This document shows positions 23,701-35,659 of a stretch of DNA of 64,000 nt, in pieces. Both the position numbers and the translations under genes were made by a program. Below the pieces are notes generated by a model. It was not told the origin of the DNA. It searched no databases and worked only from the letters and a program-made list of their open reading frames with translations. Every line of letters begins with the position of its first letter. Within the stretch, counting starts at the first letter, position 1. Origin of the DNA: Owenia fusiformis (taxonomy: Eukaryota > Annelida > Polychaeta > Sabellida > Oweniidae); contig CAIIXF020000006.1 of the NCBI GenBank assembly GCA_903813345.2, positions 3,536,001-3,600,000 on the forward strand, given 5' to 3'.

Positions 23701-26700
23701 TTTTGGTGTCAAAAGGTTTCGGTGCCGGAACGGTGTCGAAACGGTGCCGAAACAGTGCCGAATTTTTTCGATGCCGAAACGGCGTCGAATTATATTGGCT
23801 GTGTACTTATACTTGGTGTTTACCTGTATGATGCCAGCATGGAATGATGTAAGGTACCACTCTAAAACATTCAACATCCTGCTCTCAGGGTCGGATATAT
23901 CTGTAGTTCTAAAAGTAAACAATAAACAAAGTTAACTACACATTTTCAAGTATACAACAGCAAGGATGAAAAAGTGCAAATACAGTTCATCACAGATAGG
24001 TGAGTTAGCTGAATAAAAAGAAATTAAAACATTACCCACTATTCAATAAACCCACGGTCAAATGTATGCAGATGACAGATGTCGGGAGTGTAACATCAAA
24101 AACCTGTTGGACCACTGTCATGAGGCTCCCTACTCATTCATTTTATTTCCAGTTTGATCAAATATAATATAATGTTTAATTGTACTTCATACTAATCTCA
24201 TATTCCTAGCTATACTTACTTCATGAAAAGGTCTGGGTGAGCCATACAGTCTGCAAACATCTCAAGCAAAGACCTCTTTTCTAATATAAATGTGGGCAAA
24301 ACAACCTAAAATATAGAATGAGATGATATAGAGGAGGAAAACAAACCACAAATATCCCAAAATTCTGATCTAAAGAATTAATGTCTAATATGCCTCTTCT
24401 AGAAACAATTTCTGTCGCAATGTGAAATTATATTGAAAAAACATGTGTATTTAACAGAAAATGAATCACAATAAATAATGATAATAATGATAATGAGCAA
24501 TTTTCAAAATATTCATCCAACATACCCTAGTCAAGTCCATGCCGAGTTTAAGCTGTGAAAGAAGATGTAGAATAACACTCTTGTGAGCTTCTACTCCACC
24601 AAGTTCAGATTCTTTCTCATTGTCGTCATCCTCAATATCATCATCATGGTTGACTGGAACTACAAAAATTCATTTAATATCATCATCATGGTTAAAATTT
24701 CATTTTGAGTTTTTCATTGAAATCATCATTTTTGCATTATGGTTTCCCAGGTGATTATAAGATGCATTTATATTCTCTTGGTAATTTCAGTCTGTCATGT
24801 CACCACTTAAAAAGATCAGATATATCTCTATTGAATTAGTACATTGGATGATGAATAAGCTCCCCATATGTTTACTCTTCCACTGCTGTCCTCATCAAAC
24901 TTCCACAGTGGGATAATAAGACAACAGCAAGGCCAAAGCATAGCAAATCCCATCAAACAGAAATGGCTGGCATTTTTACAAATTAAATATATAGCAAATA
25001 TCGTAAAATAGAACACATAAGAAAGATGATGACGACTCACTAGCCAAGTCGTCATCAGAAAAAAAGAAAAATGATGGCCATTTTTTAAAATGGCTGCCTA
25101 CTACCCAAAATGTCATAGGAAAGTGTGCCATGCTTATGAGTATTCATATCAAATATGAACAAAATCGCTCTATTACTTTTTGAGTTATAGTAAGAAATGT
25201 AAAATAACACACATAAAAAATTGTGGCCATTTTTCAAAATGGCCACCTACTCTCCAAAGTGTTATAAGACAATGTGCCATGCTTAAAGTATACACATATC
25301 AAATACGAACAAAATTGCACCACTACTTTTCGAGTTATAGTAAAAAATGTAAAAATGATGGCCATTTTTCAAAATGGCCGCCTACTACCCAAAATGTCAT
25401 TAGACATTGTACCATGCTTATAGTATTCACATACCAAATATGAAAAAAAATCGCTCCACTACTTTTCAAGTTACAGCAAAAATCGTAAAATGATGTGCAA
25501 AGGCAGCCATTTTTCAAGATGGCTGCCATGTATTTCTTATATAATTAGTAATTACATATCTTGCTTAATTAATGTCCTATATAACTTTTTTACATTTAAA
25601 ACATATTGCTATTACAGTTTTATATACAGTACCTAAATTACTGTAAAAATGCCATTTTTTAACGAGTGGCCATTTTGAAAATTGCCTTTCGAGAACTTGT
25701 ACTCCCATAGAGCACATGTGTACAAAATATGAACAAAATTTAAAAAGTGAACGGTATTTGAGTTATCGCCCGGAAAGACAGACGGACATATGTATGGACA
25801 GACGGAGGCGTTCCCTAGTATATCCCTCCGAACATCGTTCGATGTGATAATAATAATACTAAAGAGCAAACCTTCAGGAGAAACTGTGGATAAAGCAGAT
25901 GTGAAGCTGTCAGCGGGAGACGCCTTGATAGCACTTTTACTTCCTCGTACCCCCGGCCTGCAAGAGAAAGTTCACAATGGTGGAATATGTGTTCATGTAC
26001 TATAGTAGAGTTAGTAGTAAAGGAGTACCAACACTTTTTTCACAAAGGACTTCAAAAAAATAAGCTGTTGAGTTTTGATACAATCATGTTGGAAAGTGCG
26101 TAAGATCACTTTCAGACAGCCAGCCATATTTGGATTGTGCATATTATTTGACAATAAATACTTATTTGCATACTCATCTTTTAAGACAGAGCTGATTCAC
26201 TTACCCTGGAGAACTTCTTGGTTCCAACCACTCCACTGTTGCACCTGCAGGGATGCCAGAGTTCTGAGCCAACTGCAACAAAAACATAGATGTCAGTAAT
26301 AAAAAATTGACTTAAATGGTGACCATTTTAAATTGGTTGACATTTTCTTATTTTAAATATAATTCTATATTCCATACTAGAGAATCATTAATATGAACTA
26401 TATAGCCAAAAATCTAGATTTGAGATGCCATTTTGAAATGAGCACCATGTCAAAAAATGTTCTCAATTAATTATTTCCTTAATAAAGACCCATGACCATG
26501 ACCACAGTGTTACTGACTGGGAAATGCCAATCTGAGTTCAGGCTCAATAGTATACGCTACAGTGCTAGGCCTTTGCTGAAGCACCACTCACCTGCTGTTG
26601 CTGTAGAATATGTAGACACTGCTCCAAGCAGTTGACTGTGGCTTGGGAAGTGGCCTTCAGCAGTAGCAGGTCCTTGTCTAGCCTGTTCATGAACTCTCCA

Positions 26701-29700
26701 CCAGCTGGGAGATCCTGAAGAGAGCAATTAATACATTCAAAGTCTGACAATATTGCCCTTTATTTTAACTAACTATCTAAAGTCACATGAGTTCATTTGA
26801 CAAAGGTTTTGTTTAAACAGATTGATCTTCCATATTTGTCCATTACTGGTTTGTCCTTTACATATTTTGAGAAAACAATATACAATATACTTACATCTAT
26901 CTTTTCAAAGAGATGATTCTCATGCGACTGGACCTGATGAATGACCTCCTTCACCTCACGGTGGGAGTCACCTCTGCTTGCTAGTGATGACGTAGACTTG
27001 TGATGGGATCTGATAGTGGCAAAATAAAACAAAATCATTAATCCAAGAATGCATGATCAGTAAAACCTACATATCCAAACACAGCTCTAATCCAAACATC
27101 ACTCAATGTGAACACTTTTTGAGTACTAATCTCCCAATGACTCACATATTTAGCACATCCTGAAATGGGAACACCTGCTAATCTGAACATTTCTGCCAGG
27201 TCACATTGGCACTCAGATAAGACAGGATTAAAATTACTAATATATTGTGTTCATGGTATAAAAGAGTTGCATGTTATGCGAACCATTTGGGGGTAAAAAC
27301 TGGTGAAAATCCAAATCTATTTGAAAGTGTACTGTAAAACATTCAATCAGTTTCTTCAATTCTTAGTGCTATAATCTTGCAGAATGATATCCCCTGCATA
27401 TACATATATTTCTTGTTCTACTGTACATTTGACTTAGAATGATTTTACAAACCTTTGGACTGTTGTGAGTTGATTCTCAGTAGGTTTGTTAATGTTCCCT
27501 GATTGGTCAGTTTTCAAAGATGATGGGGGTGGCGGTCTGTCAGGTCTATCTGGCCTGTGGACTAGAGGAGGAGCATTCTGAAAGAAATAAAGTAGTACAT
27601 TTGTATGTACTATTCACAAATATTCAGAGGAAAGTAATTCTTACATTTTATCCAATTTTTTATAATGGTACAAGATTGCGGCCTCCTATGAATTTGACTC
27701 AATTGTTTAATTTCATTTGAGTGAACAATGTAGTTGATGCATTGCATTTATAACAAGATGCATACAGGTAACTGTGGCTCTTGATCCAACAAAAACCAAG
27801 TGACTAAGGTCAGTAATAGAAGTCATTAGGGGTACTAGTAAAGTTTGCATAGTGTTCAAGGGGTTCAAATTAGTAGATAATGTTGTCTAAGTTGTATGTT
27901 ACCCAGTTACCTGTGCGATTGTGTTTGTATGGTACTCAGCTGTATAACGCAATCTATTCAGCCAATGCTGTCTGTCTTTTGCATCATAGGCTGAAATAGT
28001 AAGTTGAAATCCACATCACTATTACGAATACAAATCAGAGTACATATGAATATTAAAAATCCTACAGAAAAACTGCTTCGTGGGAATACATTAGTTGACG
28101 AGAAAAATAATGGTATGTTTGGCAGTCATAGGTGAACCTATCACTGTCCTAATAAAGTAAATAAGCTTAAGCTTCCCATTAACACTTATTCCAATGCCCC
28201 TTAATCCTACCATTAAGAAATTATGGAGGATACATCTTCACCTTGCCTGATCAAAACGTTTATGAGTCACTATTATAGTATATAAGTTGATTTATGTAAT
28301 ACCTCTGAGCCTAAATATCTCTCCATTAGCAGCATTTACTGTGAAAGTCTGGGAGTCTTCATCTGAGGGGGCAATCACAGAGCCCTAAAATATAACAAGT
28401 ATAACAAGTTTAATTAAAGTACATGTATTAGGTTGGGACCACTCAACCAGAAGTGAGTTGACAAAACAAAATGTTTGAATAACTCTTGTTTACATTGAAC
28501 ATATTAGAGGAAAGAAAGTGAACATAATTTCTCATTGTTCTTTGTTGGGCTTCTCAAATGCAAGCATGTGTTGTTAAATTTAAGAAATGGTTGGTGTTTG
28601 TTAAAATCTGTCATGATTTTTTGTTTGGTATTGAAAAGTTTGTCCTTAATGAAACATTTATATTACGATTAAGTTACAATACTTACAGCAAGGTACACAG
28701 AACCTCTGGGCCTCTGTCTCTTGTGTTCTTCTTTCTGGAAAGGGTTATTTTTATCACATATCATTTCTTATACATATTCTGTAGTTGGGGTTTTCAAAAA
28801 CTACTGGACAGCACTCCAGGTTCACAAAGTGACTAATGAGATTGTTACAATAACAGTGACAATTTCAGGAAGCCAATCCATGACTTACCGCAATTAGTTT
28901 ATGACAAAATCTCCATTCAAAAGACCTGTCTGAAATATTGTTTCAATCAGAATTCACATATCTAAGACATTTATTTTTTAACTCCATATTCACAGAAAAT
29001 TTAGATTAAAATTTCATGATTGATGTTTAAATAGTTCAGGTTTATAATAGAATAGAGAAAATGAAATAAAAATCAGACATTCATAGTCCTGATCAATCAA
29101 CAATTACCTCAAAGTACTCCAGAAGTCCTGACATTGGATCCAAGACAAAAAATCTGTATTGCCATCCTTTCATGACATTCGTATACTTGGACAGTTGGCC
29201 CTCCAGGGGCTGTCTGTAACAAAGAAAATATTTCCATAAATTCGGGTGCACATTTGGTTATGTCCAAAAGTAATGAACTAATTCCATTATACTTTGGTAA
29301 AATGTGGAGAAGTTGTTATTGACACAGAGTTAACTAAATATCTAATCTAGTAATTTTGATTTAAGAATTAATAGAAAATAAAACATATGTGTATAACAAA
29401 TTGTTTATTGATGATCCAGATCAAGTAGGACTGTTTTAAATAAAAAACTAAAGTAAAAACAGTTTCATGTGAATATGGTATGGTAGAATATTGGCCATTG
29501 TTTATTCTAAAGTTGAATTTAATTCATTGTCATTGTAAATACAATTACAATGAAGGGAGATAGTCCATTTATTTGTTAACAAATGGTTAATATATCATAC
29601 ATTGTTCAATTAAGACCAGTAAATCTCCATCTGGACTTCCTTTATCATATATAAACACCATTTACATCATAGAATTCTAGGTCTCAGAACTTTTTGCACA

Positions 29701-31234
29701 CCCCATGTATTTTGTATTATACAAGTACAAATATAAATTACTTCACATACCTCATTTTTTCTGATTCTTGTGACTCAAAATCCTGTAAGTACAAGAAAGT
29801 AAAGTTAGTATTATTTTATATTTTACATGTAACATTAAAGACCCAAGGTAACAAAAGTCAAAGATGAGTTGAAAATACATTTTAGTCATTCATGTTTTCA
29901 TAAAAAGATGTAACAATTTAAGAAATCATTGTTTCATTGTTCTTCATTGTTATCCGGCAATCACTTAAAAAACATGTACATGTACCACTTGAAAATTCAA
30001 TATATCTCATTTCTTTTTTCAGCTTATAAAATTGGAATTGTTAGGGAAAGGTTGACACCCTTTTACATACTCTTTAGTTATAAATACACATTCACTCCAT
30101 TATACTCATATCTTTCCTCATAACCATTCCATTTTTTGTTTTCTAAAATATCGCGTGAGATATTCTAAACTCTATGAGCCAAGTGTCTTTTGTAAAAACG
30201 ATTCTTTTCTACCAAAAATAATATTCAAGTTACAGATTTTTATTGTAATTTATCTTAATTGCTATGGATCAGAGTCAGAAGATTTTTCACTTTAACAATT
30301 CAGGTAAATATGCAATACAGGTACAGTAAAACCTGTCTAATCCGAACACCATTGGGACCGGATAAAAGCGTTCAGATTAGGAGGTGTTCACATTTCAAGG
30401 TTTTTGCATTCGAAATATTCCGGATTCTGAAGAAATGTGAACACATTCTCGGTAAATATTTATAGTTCTTTTGACCACATAGCTTTATGGCATTCCAGAA
30501 ATTTGAAAATTCGATTCAAATGAATCTAGTCATGCTAGAAAGCCACATTATGAATGAGACCATTCAAGATTTTTTCCCAAAGTTTTGATATCATGACAAA
30601 ATTTGAGCAATTTTGTTTGAAACATCAGAAATTTTATGAAAAGTGTTCAGATTAGACAGGTGAATTTTTCAAATATGACTGTTCACTGTTCAAATTGGGA
30701 GGTGTTCACATTTCAAGTTTTTTTTAACATGGGAGTCAATGGGAGGAAAAAATGGGACCGAAAAGAAGTGTTCAGATCGGGAGGTGTTCGGATTAGCCAG
30801 GTGTTCAGATATACAGGTTCTACTGTAGTTCAAAATAAAACAATTCAAAAGAACTTTTTGATTCAAACATTGCATTTATGCTCTTGTTTCTTTTTAAAGT
30901 ATGACAAAAGTGATCAGTAATGAGCAAGTATCAGACTGAGACATATATTTTACTAGGTACAAGTATTTTCATACATTCTTGAATTAACTATAGTTTGATA
31001 ATTAGTTTTAGAGCCTTGGAGTACCAATACAAGAATTAATATCAGTAAAATTATTAACATGTACATTGTAAACATCGTTTGTTACCTCGTTCAGAAAAAA
31101 ATTGTTATGTGACCTGTATGTGACATAGGCAATTCATCACAAACCCTTACCTCATCCAGATAGCTGTCATCTGCTTTGGAAACATGTACTGATCTTTTCA
31201 CCAGTTTTCCCGAAAGTTTCTTGATTTTACTCAT
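20750..31234 (-). CDS. OSBPL11: OSBPL10/11-type oxysterol-binding-protein-related protein, complete
   Basis: Coding exons: 31234-31151, 29782-29751, 29213-29108, 28734-28687, 28384-28303, 27990-27911, 27577-27453, 27009-26895, 26714-26592, 26272-26205, 25957-25872, 24659-24526, 24305-24220, 23908-23824, 23313-23151, 22933-22823, 22631-22471, 22179-22057, 21714-21553, 21359-21294, 20809-20750. All phases fit and give 699 aa. The PH domain is about 40-140 ([20 protein letters not shown], then SPSDEDS-like [13 protein letters not shown]). A Ser/Pro linker and acidic stretch follow. The ORD spans about 340-690 with [15 protein letters not shown] and the signature EQVSHHPP at 465-472. It ends [12 protein letters not shown]. 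No EFFDAxE (FFAT) motif is seen, as in ORP10/11. Family role: phosphatidylserine/PI4P exchange at ER contacts with endosomes or Golgi. ORP10 and ORP11 cannot be separated here. Confidence 0.95.
20843..21185. repeat. 21-bp minisatellite in the last ORP intron
   Basis: About 15 units of 'accatgacaacatatagtag' (plus one base), with accgtg/accatg/accacg variants. A longer block ends twice in 'gtggtgtgggttcatatag'. Because 21 is a multiple of 3 it leaves open frames on both strands (YYMLSW and TYSST repeats), which are artefacts of the array. It lies between the last two coding exons. Confidence 0.95.
22329..22455. mobile_element. short TA-flanked CAGTA...TACTG element (pogo/Tigger-like MITE)
   Basis: It begins CAGTATAACC after a TA and ends GCTTTACTG before a TA. 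The interior words 'gtgtccacttagacac' and 'gtgtccactaagaca' resemble the larger element at 30324-30825. It lies in an ORP intron. The termini are imperfect. Confidence 0.6.
23645..23795. repeat. CG-rich short foldback repeat in an ORP intron
   Basis: The left 'cgacgccgtttcggtgcc' pairs with the right 'gatgccgaaacggcgtcg' in inverted orientation. Direct copies of 'ggtgccgaaac'/'cggtgtcgaaac' lie between. The CG-dinucleotide density is far above the AT-rich surroundings. Confidence 0.8.
24947..25847. mobile_element. element with ATCCCATCRAACA-type inverted ends, copy B
   Basis: Same family as 19439-20091. It opens 'atcccatcaaacagaaatgg' and closes 'cgttcgatgtgat', so both termini carry one or two changes. 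Inside are about four direct subrepeats of roughly 120-130 bases ('ttttcaaaatggccgcctac', 'tcattagacattgtaccatg', 'tttttgagttatag'). The right end lies only 24 bases from the donor side of the ORP exon 25957-25872. Confidence 0.82.
27058..27235. mobile_element. degenerate pogo/Tigger-like remnant in an ORP intron
   Basis: It starts CAGTAAAACCTACATATCC and contains 'aatccaaacatcactc', 'aatgggaacacctgctaatc' and 'cagataagacaggatt', the same vocabulary as the intact element at 30324-30825. The right terminus is degraded. A smaller trace lies at about 23565-23635. Confidence 0.55.
30324..30825. mobile_element. 502-bp pogo/Tigger-like MITE with TA target duplication
   Basis: It begins CAGTAAAACCTGTCTAATCC and ends ATACAGGTTCTACTG, flanked by TA on both sides (30322-30323, 30826-30827). 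Inside, variants of 'gttcagattaggaggtgttc' recur about five times. The terminal style CAGTA.AACCT and the TA duplication are those of pogo-type Tc1/mariner elements. There is no transposase. It lies in the large 5' intron of the ORP gene. Confidence 0.82.
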
Positions 31235-31731
31235 TCTGTGTTTATTTACAAAACTTATTCTAATAATGTATGATACAATTTAGAGGCGGATCTCTTGACC
31301 TAGTTTGAAGGCTACAATAATCACATGTGTTGACCCTTAAAGGGGAGAATGGATCATGATTTATCCAAAAAAATACTGATTCAAAAATCCATATGGAAAT
31401 GGTATACCTCTAGGTTTTTAATTTAAAAAAATTATAAATTCAATGAGTAAAACCTATGTAAAGTGACTAAAATATAATATGAAATGCATTTTCTTTTAGA
31501 AAAACTGCTTATGCCCTTATAAAACAAAACAGAATGAATAAATGTAACACATTACCCTTTACACCCATAAGGTACTCATGATCTGATTCAATCAATTTGT
31601 ATTTGGTAGAGCCCAATTCGGGATAGGACCTTATTAAGGTACATTGAACTTAATCTACATTATGACTGAATTTTCTATGACCTTATCTGATAATGTAAAC
31701 CAGACATATTTCGATTACATAGCAAATACAT

Positions 31732-32070
31732 GTAAGAATATCTATGAGACACTACTGTGCAAAGTGCCAACTGACAAAACCTCCCAGAAATATAGAAAAT
31801 TATATGATATAGAGTCTTAATCGTCTACTGGTGAACATTTGAACCAAATCAAAACAACGCACATTTTGGTAAGTTTCAACTTTGATTTCTGTGATATTTT
31901 GTAAGAATATCTATGAGACACTACTGTGCAAAGTGCCAACTGACAAAACCTCCCAGAAATATAGAAAATTATATGATATAGAGTCTTAATCGTCCACTGG
32001 TGAACATTTCAACAAAGGCTTACAAAACAAATCACACTTTGGTAAGTTTCAACTTTGATTTCTGTGATAT
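31732..32070. repeat. tandem duplication of a 169-bp segment in the ORP 5' intron
   Basis: Direct copies from 31732 and 31901, each starting 'gtaagaatatctatgagaca' and running through 'ctcccagaaatatagaaaat' to 'tttgatttctgtgatattt'. They differ by a few substitutions and a short indel. The segment is otherwise unique in the window. Confidence 0.93.
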
Positions 32071-33250
32071 TTTTTTGCAATTTGTTGAGAGAAATTTAAA
32101 CATGATTTTGGATGTGGGACACTTTATAATATATGTTCATGTTAGTTATGTAGGTCAATGAAAACTACATGAGAATTTTTCTTAAAACAAGGATTATTTA
32201 AACCGGTAATTAAGAATATTTAATTTATATGTCTTTACCTTATTTATTATATTAATTCTATCATTATAATCATTTTTAATTAAAGGTCTTTGAATTAGCA
32301 TCAGAATAAGTCATGGAAAGTCATGGCTAAATTAAGTTTGAAAATGCTTAAAATTCGACATAACTAGAATCACATAATGTCAACTCTTTAAATGAGCAAA
32401 CTATTTTTGAGAGTACTTTAGGCAAAGAAAAAAGAGTATTGTAATCAAATATTATTGGTCGCTAAGTGGACGATTCACAAACAAAAGCTAGAATTGTATC
32501 AACATTAAAAGAAACATTGAACTGTAAAAATTTTAAAAAGAGATAAAAATAAATTCTAAATATAAAATAACTTTCTAAATAACTGTATGTAATATTATAT
32601 GTAACTCTTCTTTCCTATTATTGTATGATTTTTTATTTAATAATTATATAATTTCTCATCTAAGTTAACCTCTAACAATGGAGATGTGCTCCATTTGTTA
32701 AATAGATGGCAGCATGTTCCAATGTCATGTCATATAATTCAACCCCACTTGTCTGTCACTTTGATAACTGAATTTAACACAAAATGCTTAATAAAAATAA
32801 TTATATAGTATGCAATGAAAAATTCTCTATATGCATTTATCTTGAAAACTTTTTAAATATGGGTTTGGGGAAAAGGTATTGGGCGTGGAGAGAATAATCC
32901 ATTGAGGGTTAAACTATAATATCTTTGACATTTTCAGGTCAATCTGATCAGTCTGTAAAATTGTTTTCTCATATCTGAAGGTGAACATGTAATATACAGT
33001 CATAAGGTTTGATTTCTCAGTTTTTTGACCAATTTCATTCAGGAGAAAAAACATATAAGACAGCAATAATAGGTTTTCAATGAAAGTGGTTAGCCAACAT
33101 ATTAGATCACTACATTGTATGAATGAAATGCGCGTACCACAACGGTTTAAAAATTTGCATTATTTGTAAGACACAGTGTTATATTTGATTTCTCAGTTAT
33201 TGTAAAAACTATATTAAGATGATAATAATAGTCATTTTCAATGATGGGCT
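32071..33250. other. ORP 5' intron sequence, no gene seen
   Basis: AT-rich intron between the two candidate first exons. No open frame with recognisable content. Confidence 0.5.
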
Positions 33251-33252
33251 TG

Positions 33253-33640
33253 GGTGTCTTCCCATTTCGCCCCTTCCAACTTTGCCCCTTCCCATTTCGC
33301 CCATAATTTATTCCCATTTCATCCCCAACCCATTTCACCCTTTCCCATTTCGCCCCTTTCCCAAATTGCCCCTTTCCCATTTTGCCCCTCTTCCATTTCG
33401 CCCCTGTCCCATTCTGCCCCCTTCCCATTTCGCCCCTCATTCCCCCTTCGCGACATGGGAAGGGGCGAAATAGGAAGGGGAGATAAGGGAAAGGGGCGAT
33501 ATGGGAAGGAGGCAACACGGGAAAGGGGTGAAATGGCAAAGGGGCGAGATGGGAAAAGGGCGAATTGGGAAAGGGGCAAAATGGGAATAAATGAGGGGCA
33601 AAATGGAAGGGGCGAAGTGGGAAGGGACGAAATGGGAATA
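33253..33640. repeat. hairpin built of 14-15-bp 'cccatttcgcccctt' repeats
   Basis: The left half (33253-33440) is about a dozen copies of cccatttcgcccc-type units. The right half (33455-33640) is about a dozen copies of ggggcgaaatggga, its reverse complement. The switch is near 33445-33455. The open frames here (HFAPFPFRP-like and KGRNGKG-like repeats) are products of the array on both strands. Confidence 0.95.
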
Positions 33641-34515
33641 AAACATGGGCTTGTCATTCGGTTAGTCATTTTGAAACACTTGAATTATATGCTAATTTGT
33701 GATTTTCTATGGCTAGAATAATTTTTAAAATACATGTAGAATAGGGAATTTACTAATATCCTTTCAACCCTACACCTAATGAGTATATTAAGCTGACTTC
33801 ATGGATTTGTATAAATAATGTGTAGATCTAAATGTGGCACAAAGTTTCTCAAATAGGCATACTTCAAGGGCAAGAGGGGGAATACCCAATGGCTCAGGGA
33901 ATACTATATTTTCAATGGAAATCATCATCATCTCTGATTCGTCAAATGACAAAAAAACTTAATCGCAGATTCAAAATTATCCAAAACTGCTTCAAATAAT
34001 ATGATGTTCATTTTATAGCTTATTTTTTCACGCCGTGATAAAGGAATATGTACATGAAGTAAGGAATATACTTGAATTAAAAAACATCACAAACATGTCG
34101 TAGATCTATTCGGATCGCGGAAACTAGACAGTGGATATTTGGACAAATGAAGGTGGTAAACAAAAGACGTAATAGACTAATATGCAATAGAAAAAACATG
34201 GTCATAACGGAAATATCTCTCTAAATGCGTAGCTTCAAGTTTTTCCTTGGTCTTTTGATAAACCAAATTCTCCCAACCCATGTTTTTGCGAATGGTCAAA
34301 TAAAGCTGAAATGATGCGTTCAAAATCAGAACCTGTATTTCAACAGGGGAAAAAAAACGGATGCAAAAGGTCTCGGGTTTTTCATCCTTTTTTCCAAACC
34401 CCAGGGTCCATGCTTACTTATCTTACTCTTAGATTCTATTTCTCAACTTCTGAAAAATATTTCTGTTGGCATTTTTGAAATTATAATCTAAAAATACGTA
34501 GAATTAGACTGTTAC

Positions 34516-34611
34516 CTGAGCACGTTGCATTACGATCATAACCTGCTGTTGTTCCTGCTCTGACAGACCCGATAAATCAGGTAAAGGAATGGGAGGCCTG
34601 TCCAGAGACAT
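34516..34611 (-). CDS. alternative first coding exon, probably of the ORP gene, with RIM/Slp-like helix
   Basis: ATG at 34611; 32 codons ending at donor CAG|GTAAC (34516/34515). The peptide reads PIPLPDLSGLSEQEQQQVM then IVMQRAQ, like the first helix of Rab-effector proteins (RIM: PDLSxLTEEExxxI..VM.RQ). It ends in phase 0. The exon at 29782 opens in phase 0, so it can splice there in frame in place of 31234-31151. The two first exons cannot be joined, because the acceptor just before 31234 would give an immediate stop. Alternatively it is exon 1 of a RIM-type gene whose other exons are not in the window; I see no matching zinc-finger exon on this strand. An ETS-like motif pair lies just upstream. 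Confidence 0.6.
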
Positions 34612-34662
34612 GATATAAATACGATGTAGGTTTTAACTTTTCAGAATTGTGGCAGGGCAGCT

Positions 34663-34686
34663 ACTTCCGGGTGATATATTTCCGGT
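34663..34686 (-). promoter_or_regulatory. ETS-like motif pair upstream of the 34611 start
   Basis: Minus strand: CCGGAAGT (34670-34663) and CCGGAAA (34685-34679), 50-75 bases before the ATG at 34611. Spaced ETS sites near the start are typical of TATA-less housekeeping promoters. Transcription start not determined. Confidence 0.45.
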
Positions 34687-35285
34687 TCACCAAGATTTTA
34701 TTTACATTTACGACATTCAATTTGACCTTTCCTGAAATTAGTCGAATTTTGCTCAGAAAAAGTTCAAAAGTTCCAGAAAAGTTCTTATCTTTCCATTTAT
34801 TGTTTTAATTAGCGGAGACAACTGTCTGGTGAGTATATCGTAAGTAAGACCTGTTGCAGCCTACAAACAGTAAACATGATACATTAGTAGCAATGGACAA
34901 CGAATAGATGGCGCGTTTTCGCGGGAAATTTTATTCTCTAAAAAATTGACCCTGCTTTTATATGCAATTTTGGTCGCTCATTTTAACTATGTTAAAAATC
35001 GAATTGCTGTTATTTCTTTATAAAATCTGTTTAATAATTGAATGAAGTCTTCGCGCATTCTGAAGAATAGAAGAAAATCGTTTTTGGCGAGGACGAATTT
35101 CACGAGGTAAAGTTTAAATCATTTAATTATACCCTCAATAATTTTTGGTCGCTTTGATTAAGCAGTTATTTGTAAAGTTTAAAGTCTTGAGATCGTAAAA
35201 AATTAAAACTTACACTGATATATATATGCGCAAATGTTGAAATTCAACTTTTAAAGTGGCTGGTGTAATCTTCCGATTCTCATGC

Positions 35286-35315
35286 AAGATGGCGGCCATA
35301 TTTATCTTCCGGGGT
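35286..35315 (+). promoter_or_regulatory. YY1-like AAGATGGCGGC plus ETS-like site
   Basis: AAGATGGCGGC at 35286-35296, followed by CTTCCGG near 35306, is a combination common in metazoan promoters. No gene body was found nearby on either strand that clearly uses it. 'AAGATGGCGGCC' words also occur in repeats of this window, so a chance or repeat origin is possible. Confidence 0.3.
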
Positions 35316-35659
35316 CGCGTGTCTTGCGCAAAAATAAAATCGTTAATTTTGGTTAATCTGTGTTCAATTATGGTTGTTACTTCAAATAAATGTATATTTA
35401 TGAAATCAAATATGCTATTGAAAACTTCTTCATACGATGTCCGTTGAATTTGGACTTATTAGACACAGATTAAAAGATTGTTATTGTCACGTGATTAGTT
35501 TGTTGTTGTTCTCGCGATCAAGCACGTGGATCGATGTGAATAGGTTGGTATGATTATTTGACAATTACCATAATTCAGTAATTACAGGTGCCCCAATCTA
35601 TTATCATCGGATAATCACTTTGACTACTTGCAGTCTCACCTCCCTTGATGCCCCATACT

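Noticed and set aside
33254-33721. Open frames with HFAPFPFRP and KGRNGKG repeats
   Set aside because: Both strands of one hairpin minisatellite give them. No gene context.
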